Source: UBA1794 sp964439955 (GTDB lineage Bacteria > Bacteroidota > Bacteroidia > Bacteroidales > Bacteroidaceae). From it: a stretch of 35,890 nucleotides of DNA. A program made the position numbers and the translations under genes. This document shows positions 30,766 through 35,890 of the stretch, piece by piece. The stretch spans positions 1 through 35,890 of the forward strand of contig CAYTPX010000019.1 in NCBI GenBank assembly GCA_964439955.1, written 5' to 3'. How positions within the stretch are numbered: position 1 is the stretch's first letter; each line of letters begins with the position of its first letter. The notes beneath the pieces are model-generated. The model saw only the letters and a list, made by a program, of their open reading frames with translations. It had not been told where the DNA came from and did not search any database.

Positions 30766-33450
30766 TTAGAACAAATCGAGCTGCCCTTGCCTGGACTGTT
30801 CGTCCCCACCTTCTCCGGGAAGCGGCGAGGCTTTTCCAGGCAAGTCCTGCATGTTTTCACCCAAAGCGCCCGCACTTTCCTCCGGAAGTGCCTCCCCTCC
30901 TGCGCCGGACGCCTCGCCGGGGTCGGGAATGACTTCCTCTATGCGCTCCACGGAATAGGTCGTCAGCCGCTTGCCTTTGGCCTTGAAGCCTTTCACGGCA
31001 ATGAAACCGGCGGCATCCACCTCCACCGGCTCGCGGAATGCGTCGCCCCCGCCGAAAACGATGCGGAACTTGGGCTCCGGACGGCACGTGAGCGCTATGA
31101 GCTCCGTTTTGGGGTTATCGCCCAAGAAACCCTGCTTGCGCGAAGTAGCCTCAAACAAGAAACGTTTCACGTAGGGGTATCCCTGTTGGTCCGCATCATA
31201 CAATACGGCGGTCCACACCTTCTCTTTCGAAAACTTCTCCAGCACGAGGATGTCCCCCTCGTAGTGGTTGCTCTGCTCGACGTCGGTCAGGTAGAACTCC
31301 CCCGTGCGCAAGACAACGAGTATGCGGTCTTCGTTCTGGAACTCTCCCAGGAAACGCCCGCGACCATCATAATTGAGGCGCATGACGTCAGCGTCAAACC
31401 ATACGTTGCGCCCTCCCAAGGTCGAAACCCCATGCTGTTTGAGCGAAATGCGAAGCACATCGTTGCGCGTCACCAAGTTTCCCAGCGCTTGGCGGTTCTT
31501 GATTGCCAGCTTGCTGAAGTCCACTTCCAGGACAACCTTCTTCAAATGGGGATTGGGCTTGAGCATGACGCGGACAACCTCGGCCTCGCCGTTGGGATTG
31601 GCCGTAAAATAGGCAATCCGCGAGCCGGGCGTCCCTTGCGTCACGTCGTACTCCCGGTCGCGCGTCAGGGAGGTTACGGAAAAACGCTTCATGTAATGCG
31701 AGCCTTGCTTCCCGTCGCGATAGATGACATTATACACGGTACGCCGGTCGCTCTTCTTGAAAATACCCACATGCAATATGTTCTTGCCCACGAAGAGCTT
31801 GTCTTGCACGCGGACTACCTTGTATTTCCCGTCGCGGTAGAAGATGATCACGTCGTCGATGTCGGAGCAATTCGCCACGAACTCGTCCTTCTTCAGCGCA
31901 GTCCCTATGAATCCTTCTTCGCGGTTGATATAGAGTTTCTCGTTTGCCTCGGCCACCTTGGCGGCTTCTATCGTGTCGAAATTGCGGAGCTCCGTGCGCC
32001 GGGGGAAAGCGGGACCATACTTTTCCTTAAGGTGCTGGAACCATTCGACGGTATAGTCGGTGATGCGCGCCAAATTCCTTTCGATTTCTTTCATTTCCTC
32101 CCGGTACCGCGCGATAAGTTCCTCAGCTTTTTCGGAATTGAACTTCAGTATCCGCCCCATGCGTATCTCCATGAGCCGGAGGATATCGTCCTTTGTAACT
32201 TCGCGCAGCATCTGGGGGTAAAAAGGCGTAAGGCGGCAGTCGATATGGGCACAGGCGGCATCCATGTCCGCAGCCTGCTCGAACTCACGGTCCTTATAAA
32301 TCCGCTCTTCGATGAATAACTTTTCGAGCGAAGCGAAGTGCCACTTCTCCAGTATCTCCCCGTGCTTGATTTCCAACTCCCGGCGGAGTATCTCGCGGGT
32401 ATGCCCGACCGAACGGCGGAGCAACTCGCCTACAGAGAGGAAATGGGGCTTCTTTTCGTCGATGACGCAGCAATTCGGCGAAATGCTCACCTCGCAATCG
32501 GTGAAGGCGTAGAGCGCGTCGATGGTCTTATCGCTGGAAGTGCCCGGCGCGAGGTGCACGAGTATGTTCACCTCGGCTGCCGTGGTGTCGTCCACGTGGC
32601 GTACCTTTATCTTGCCTTTCTCCACGGCTTTCAGGATGCTGTCTATGAGCGTGTGCGTCGTTTTGCCGTAGGGGAGTTCGGTGATGGCCAGCGTCTTGTT
32701 GTCCAACTTGACTATCTTGGCGCGGACTTTCACGGAGCCCCCGCGTTCGCCGTCGTTGTAACGGGCCACGTCGATGCTGCCCCCCGTCTGGAAATCGGGA
32801 TACAAATGGAAGTCCTCGCCGCGCAAACAGGCCACGGCGGCATCGCAAATCTCGCAAAAGTTATGCGGGAGTATCTTCGAGGAGAGGCCCACGGCTATTC
32901 CCTCCACGCCTTGCGCCAGCAGCAGGGGGAACTTGACGGGCAGGGTGACGGGCTCCTTCTTGCGCCCATCGTAGGAAAGCTGCCACTCCGTCACCTTCGG
33001 GTCGAAAACCACCTCAAGGGCAAACTTCGAGAGCCGCGCTTCTATGTACCGGGGCGCGGCCGCATTGTCGCCGGTCATGATGTTTCCCCAGTTTCCCTGC
33101 GTGTCGATGAGCAGGTCCTTCTGCCCGAGCTGCACGAGGGCATCCCCGATGGAAGCGTCGCCGTGGGGGTGGAGCTGCATGGTGCTGCCCACGATGTTGG
33201 CTACCTTGTTGTACCGGCCGTCGTCCAGCTCCTTCATCGTGTGGAGTATGCGCCTCTGCACGGGTTTAAGCCCGTCCATGCAGTGGGGCACCGCACGTTC
33301 CAATATGACATAGGAAGCATAATCCAAGAACCAGTTGCGGTACATCCCGTTCAGGTGGTGTACCTTCACCCCGTCCTGCTGCAAGGAGTCCTCTTCTCCG
33401 GCAGGCTGGTATGCCGAATGCCCCTCGGGCGTTTTTTTGTCCTCTTCCAT
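30766..33450 (-). CDS. parC: DNA topoisomerase IV subunit A (type IIA, GyrA/ParC family)
   Basis: This 894-residue subunit breaks and rejoins DNA. The quinolone-site region HPHGDASIGDALV is at 94-106. The active-site tyrosine is Tyr135 in AAPRYIEARL. A long coiled coil and beta-propeller C-terminal domain follow. The last ~50 residues form an acidic, Pro/Gly-rich tail partly made by repeat array I (EESAGALGEN, LPGKASPLPGEGG). It ends in QLDLF, identical to the consensus of the beta-clamp-binding motif. The start giving MEEDKKTPEG is preferred; the longer reading from 33711 crosses the promoter and array J. Partner parE is at 21.2 kb. Confidence 0.92.
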   Translation of the reverse strand: MEEDKKTPEGHSAYQPAGEEDSLQQDGVKVHHLNGMYRNWFLDYASYVILERAVPHCMDGLKPVQRRILHTMKELDDGRYNKVANIVGSTMQLHPHGDASIGDALVQLGQKDLLIDTQGNWGNIMTGDNAAAPRYIEARLSKFALEVVFDPKVTEWQLSYDGRKKEPVTLPVKFPLLLAQGVEGIAVGLSSKILPHNFCEICDAAVACLRGEDFHLYPDFQTGGSIDVARYNDGERGGSVKVRAKIVKLDNKTLAITELPYGKTTHTLIDSILKAVEKGKIKVRHVDDTTAAEVNILVHLAPGTSSDKTIDALYAFTDCEVSISPNCCVIDEKKPHFLSVGELLRRSVGHTREILRRELEIKHGEILEKWHFASLEKLFIEERIYKDREFEQAADMDAACAHIDCRLTPFYPQMLREVTKDDILRLMEIRMGRILKFNSEKAEELIARYREEMKEIERNLARITDYTVEWFQHLKEKYGPAFPRRTELRNFDTIEAAKVAEANEKLYINREEGFIGTALKKDEFVANCSDIDDVIIFYRDGKYKVVRVQDKLFVGKNILHVGIFKKSDRRTVYNVIYRDGKQGSHYMKRFSVTSLTRDREYDVTQGTPGSRIAYFTANPNGEAEVVRVMLKPNPHLKKVVLEVDFSKLAIKNRQALGNLVTRNDVLRISLKQHGVSTLGGRNVWFDADVMRLNYDGRGRFLGEFQNEDRILVVLRTGEFYLTDVEQSNHYEGDILVLEKFSKEKVWTAVLYDADQQGYPYVKRFLFEATSRKQGFLGDNPKTELIALTCRPEPKFRIVFGGGDAFREPVEVDAAGFIAVKGFKAKGKRLTTYSVERIEEVIPDPGEASGAGGEALPEESAGALGENMQDLPGKASPLPGEGGDEQSRQGQLDLF
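30814..30912 (+). repeat. 22-nt-period repeat array I (parC tail)
   Basis: Four units at 22-nt spacing: AAGCGGCGAGGCTTTTCC, AAGTCCTGCATGTTTTC, AAGCGCCCGCACTTTCC and AAGTGCCTCCCCTCC. They lie antisense to parC and encode its flexible C-terminal tail just before the terminal QLDLF. Confidence 0.8.
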
Positions 33451-33484
33451 GTCCCTCTCTGTTTGGTTCTGCGCAAATGCCTCG

Positions 33485-33492
33485 CAAATATA
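33485..33492 (-). promoter_or_regulatory. -7 promoter box of parC
   Basis: Plus-strand CAAATATA reads TATATTTG on the minus strand, an exact TAnnTTTG match 35 nt before the parC ATG. Array J begins just upstream, where a -33 element would lie, and no TTTG is seen. Confidence 0.55.
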
Positions 33493-33507
33493 GCATTTTT
33501 TCTCCAG

Positions 33508-33700
33508 AAAAGCGCGCCACGCCGCCCAAGGAGGTGCAAAAGGGGCAAAACCCACGGCGCAAGCCCAGGAAAGCCCCGCCACTTGTGGCACAAAGCGCCG
33601 CCGCCTTCCCCGGGAAACGCCAGCACTTCCCGGCAGAGGCAGGGGGAGAAACGGCGCGGGGACACGCCCCAATGCAAGGCAAAGGGCAGGCGCGCGGCAA
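33508..33700 (+). repeat. 22-nt-period repeat array J (between parC and glyS)
   Basis: The longest array. The core at 33550-33640 has AACCCACGGCGCAAGCCC, AAGCCCCGCCACTTGTGG, AAGCGCCGCCGCCTTCCCC and AACGCCAGCACTTCCC, with spacings of 22-23 nt. More degenerate units flank it on both sides. It fills most of the divergent gap between the parC and glyS promoters. Confidence 0.75.
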
Positions 33701-33742
33701 AAAATCCGCAAGGAAAGGGGAAACCATTCACGGAAAAAGGGC

Positions 33743-33750
33743 TATCTTTG
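33743..33750 (+). promoter_or_regulatory. -7 promoter box of glyS
   Basis: TATCTTTG is an exact TAnnTTTG match 45 nt before the glyS ATG. The leader is very A-rich (AAAACAGCAAAACAAAAAC), common before well-translated Bacteroidota genes. Confidence 0.55.
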
Positions 33751-33795
33751 CGCGGCACTACCTGAAAAAACAGCAAAACAAAAACAACATAACGA

Positions 33796-35340
33796 ATGGC
33801 ACAACAAGAAGACGTCTTCAAGAAAATCGTTTCCCACTGCAAGGAATATGGCTTCGTATTCCCCAGCAGCGAAATATACGACGGCCTGGGCGCCGTATAC
33901 GACTACGGCCAGATGGGCGCAGAGCTGAAGAACAACATCAAGAAGTACTGGTGGGAGAGCATGGTGAGGCTGCACGAAAACATCGTGGGCATAGACTCCG
34001 CCATCTTCATGCACCCCACCATCTGGAAAGCCAGCGGGCACGTAGACGCGTTCAACGACCCGCTCATCGACAACAGGGACAGCAAAAAACGCTACCGCGC
34101 CGACGTGCTCATCGAAGAGCAGATAGCCAAATACGACGACAAGATACAGAAAGAGACGGCCAAGGCGGCCAAACGCTTCGGCGAGGCCTTCGACGAGGCC
34201 CAGTTCCTTGCCACCAACCCGCGCGTCAAGGAGCACATGGCCAAACGGGACGCCCTGCACGGGCGCTACAAGCAGGCCATGGAGGGGAACGACCTCGCGG
34301 AGTTGCGCCAAATAATCATCGACGAAGAGATCGCATGCCCCATATCCGGCACGCGGAACTGGACGGACGTGCGGCAATTCAACCTCATGTTCTCCACCGA
34401 GATGGGGAGCACCGCCGACGGGGCCATGAAGGTTTACCTGCGACCCGAAACGGCACAAGGGATTTTCGTCAATTACCTGAACGTGCAGAAGACAGGCCGC
34501 ATGAAAATCCCCTTCGGCATCGCACAAATCGGCAAAGCCTTCCGCAACGAAATCGTGGCGCGGCAGTTCATCTTCCGCATGCGCGAGTTCGAACAGATGG
34601 AAATGCAATTCTTCGTGCGCCCGGGCAGCGAACTGGAATGGTTTGCCAAATGGAAAGAAACGAGGCTCAAATGGCACAAGGCCTTGGGCTTCGGCGAAGA
34701 CCACTACCGCTACCACGACCACGAGAAGCTGGCCCACTACGCAAACGCCGCCACCGACATCGAATTCCTCATGCCTTTCGGCTTCAAGGAAGTCGAAGGC
34801 ATCCATTCGCGCACGGACTTCGACCTCTCGCAGCATGAGAAATACAGCGGGAAGAGCATCAAATACTTCGACCCCGAAACGAACGAGAGCTATACGCCGT
34901 ACGTCATCGAGACGAGCATCGGCGTAGACCGTATGTTCCTTTCCGTCATGTGCGGCTCCTACGAGGAAGAAAAGCTGGAGGGAGGCGAAACGCGCACCGT
35001 CCTGCACCTGCCCGCCGCACTCGCCCCGGTGAAACTCGCCGTACTGCCCCTCGTCAAAAAAGACGGGCTTCCCGAGAAAGCGCGTGCCATCATGGACGAA
35101 ATGAAATACCACTTCAACTGCCAATACGACGAGAAGGACTCCATCGGCAAGCGTTACCGCCGGCAAGACGCCATCGGCACGCCTTATTGCATAACCGTAG
35201 ACCACCAGACGCAGGAAGACAATAGCGTCACCCTGCGCCACCGCGACACCATGCAACAGGAACGCCTGCCCATCGACCGGCTGCTGCCCGTCATCGAAGA
35301 AAAGGTGAGCATCACTTCCTTACTCAAGAAGCAGGCATAA
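33796..35340 (+). CDS. glyS: Glycyl-tRNA synthetase (single-chain, class II)
   Basis: This 514-residue enzyme charges tRNA-Gly. It is the dimeric single-chain type also found in archaea and eukaryotes, as usual in Bacteroidota. Class II motifs include IGKAFRNEI with the motif-2 loop, RPETAQGIFVNY ahead of it, and motif 3 as ETSIGVDRMFL. The anticodon-binding domain is C-terminal (from LAPVKLAVLPLV). An inserted helical stretch (AKYDDKIQKETAKAAKRF) sits between motif 1 and motif 2. It is a single-gene transcript with its own promoter and terminator. Confidence 0.95.
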   Translation: MAQQEDVFKKIVSHCKEYGFVFPSSEIYDGLGAVYDYGQMGAELKNNIKKYWWESMVRLHENIVGIDSAIFMHPTIWKASGHVDAFNDPLIDNRDSKKRYRADVLIEEQIAKYDDKIQKETAKAAKRFGEAFDEAQFLATNPRVKEHMAKRDALHGRYKQAMEGNDLAELRQIIIDEEIACPISGTRNWTDVRQFNLMFSTEMGSTADGAMKVYLRPETAQGIFVNYLNVQKTGRMKIPFGIAQIGKAFRNEIVARQFIFRMREFEQMEMQFFVRPGSELEWFAKWKETRLKWHKALGFGEDHYRYHDHEKLAHYANAATDIEFLMPFGFKEVEGIHSRTDFDLSQHEKYSGKSIKYFDPETNESYTPYVIETSIGVDRMFLSVMCGSYEEEKLEGGETRTVLHLPAALAPVKLAVLPLVKKDGLPEKARAIMDEMKYHFNCQYDEKDSIGKRYRRQDAIGTPYCITVDHQTQEDNSVTLRHRDTMQQERLPIDRLLPVIEEKVSITSLLKKQA

Positions 35341-35368
35341 GTCCCAACCCACCTAAGGCATAACCCTT

Positions 35369-35410
35369 GAAGCGGGAGCGTGTTTTTCCACATGCGCTCC
35401 CGCTTCTTTT
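35369..35410 (+). terminator. Intrinsic terminator of glyS
   Basis: GAAGCGGGAGCG (35369-35380) pairs perfectly with CGCTCCCGCTTC (35395-35406) around a 14-nt loop. A T-run (TTTT) follows directly. It begins 29 nt after the glyS stop. Confidence 0.9.
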
Positions 35411-35616
35411 CCATAACCCTGCCGGGGGAAGGCAAGAATGCAGCAGGCTTGTTTCCCTGCTTGCGGTATGTGGCGCGATGCCCGGAAGCCATGCCGCAGA
35501 CGGCGGAAACAGTCTTGCATAACATCACCGATATGTCCTCCAGCGACATTATCGCCAGATAAAGGTTTATGCAATTTCAATCCTACTGATAATAAATAAC
35601 GTGAGTTCGTATAAAG

Positions 35617-35890
35617 TCAAAACAAGGTCAGTTGTCCGTCATTGATAAAATTCACATCAATGGCGGGCTTCTTTTCAAAGAAACAGTATGCCGCGATAGC
35701 CGACAATGAATTGGCAACGAAGTTGTTGAAAGAACGGTGCCTGGAATGCCCTATCTGTGCGATGTTCTTCAGGAACTTACCCTGTTTCAACGGTTTCCGG
35801 TCATCCACGTTCCCGGGAGTGAACATGAAATTGGAAATTTCACCCTTGTCATTGATTATCAGGTGCAGCTTGAATCCGAAGAACTATCCC
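35617..35890 (-). pseudogene. Decayed IS982-family transposase, C-terminal remnant
   Basis: The minus strand encodes FFGFKLHLIINDKGEISNF, then FTPGNVDDRKPL, and ends with IGHSRHRSFNNFVANSLSA and AAYCFFEKKP. These are typical of IS982-type DDE transposases. Two lesions are visible. A TAG at 35884-35886 sits where relatives have Trp (GWFFGF). After GKFLKNI the sequence jumps straight to AQIGHSRHR, skipping the segment of roughly 60-70 residues that includes GKLYADKGYI in intact copies. The gene continues past the window edge, so its N-terminus is not seen. The comparison to intact copies is from memory. Confidence 0.8.

Noticed and set aside
29923..32319. 798-residue open frame on the plus strand
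   Set aside because: It runs antisense through parC and DUF3316, whose proteins have clear family motifs. Long antisense frames are expected in GC-rich coding DNA.
35380..35562. 60-residue open frame after glyS
   Set aside because: It begins inside the terminator hairpin and has no credible promoter or family match.

Overview
This window comes from a member of the Bacteroidales (Bacteroidota) with an unusually GC-rich genome. Three things support this. Several intergenic regions carry the Bacteroidota -7 promoter box TAnnTTTG. Gene neighbourhoods such as acpP-fabF-rnc opposite purN, DUF3822-rsmD, and a type IIA topoisomerase B subunit followed by coaD and an S41 protease are familiar from that order. 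Several families are largely Bacteroidota-specific (DUF3822, DUF4286, DUF3316, DUF4922). The acpP-fabF-rnc end looks clearly less GC-rich than the rest. I cannot name the genus from sequence alone.

Layout. 0.25-1.4 kb (+): a hotdog thioesterase and plsC. 1.4-3.7 kb (-): acpP, fabF, rnc. 3.85-11.1 kb (+): a tightly packed run of purN, a two-domain GT2 glycosyltransferase, a HIT-like DUF4922 protein, a SpoIID/LytB protein, an AmpG/MurT-like MFS permease with a large inserted soluble domain, and a BadF-type amino-sugar kinase. The last three look like a cell-wall sugar salvage group. 11.2-12.7 kb (-): a zeta-toxin-like kinase, a 62-residue partner-like ORF, a MerR regulator and DUF4286. 12.85-14.4 kb (-): a RecD-like helicase. 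14.5-15.9 kb (+): DUF3822 and rsmD. 15.9-17.3 kb (-): cardiolipin synthase. 17.6-27.0 kb (+): topA, a GNAT-like protein, parE, coaD, an S41 protease, a HAD hydrolase and ribF. 27.0-33.45 kb (-): parC, a DUF3316 outer-membrane protein, an S41 lipoprotein, and a WbpE/WbpD-like pair for a diacetamido-uronic acid sugar. 33.8-35.3 kb (+): glyS with a strong terminator. The right edge holds a decayed IS982-type transposase. I see no tRNA, rRNA or CRISPR array. The 205 bases between the glyS terminator and the transposase remnant show nothing I can support.

The most striking feature is a dispersed family of short tandem repeats with a period of about 22 nt. The unit is quasi-palindromic: AAGYSCCGSCRCTT followed by about 8 nt such as YCCSSCGG. 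I find ten arrays between 8.2 and 33.7 kb. Four are intergenic: before the MFS gene, before topA, before parE, and between parC and glyS. Six lie inside protein-coding genes: the kinase, RecD-like helicase, HAD hydrolase, ribF, the DegT aminotransferase and the parC tail. There they add Pro/Gly/Ala/Lys-rich linkers at positions where family members normally have a short loop. Coding copies tend to hold about three units (3 x 22 = 66 nt), which keeps the frame. This resembles in principle the palindromic elements that invade Rickettsia genes, but the unit, its period and the host phylum differ. I know of no description of it.
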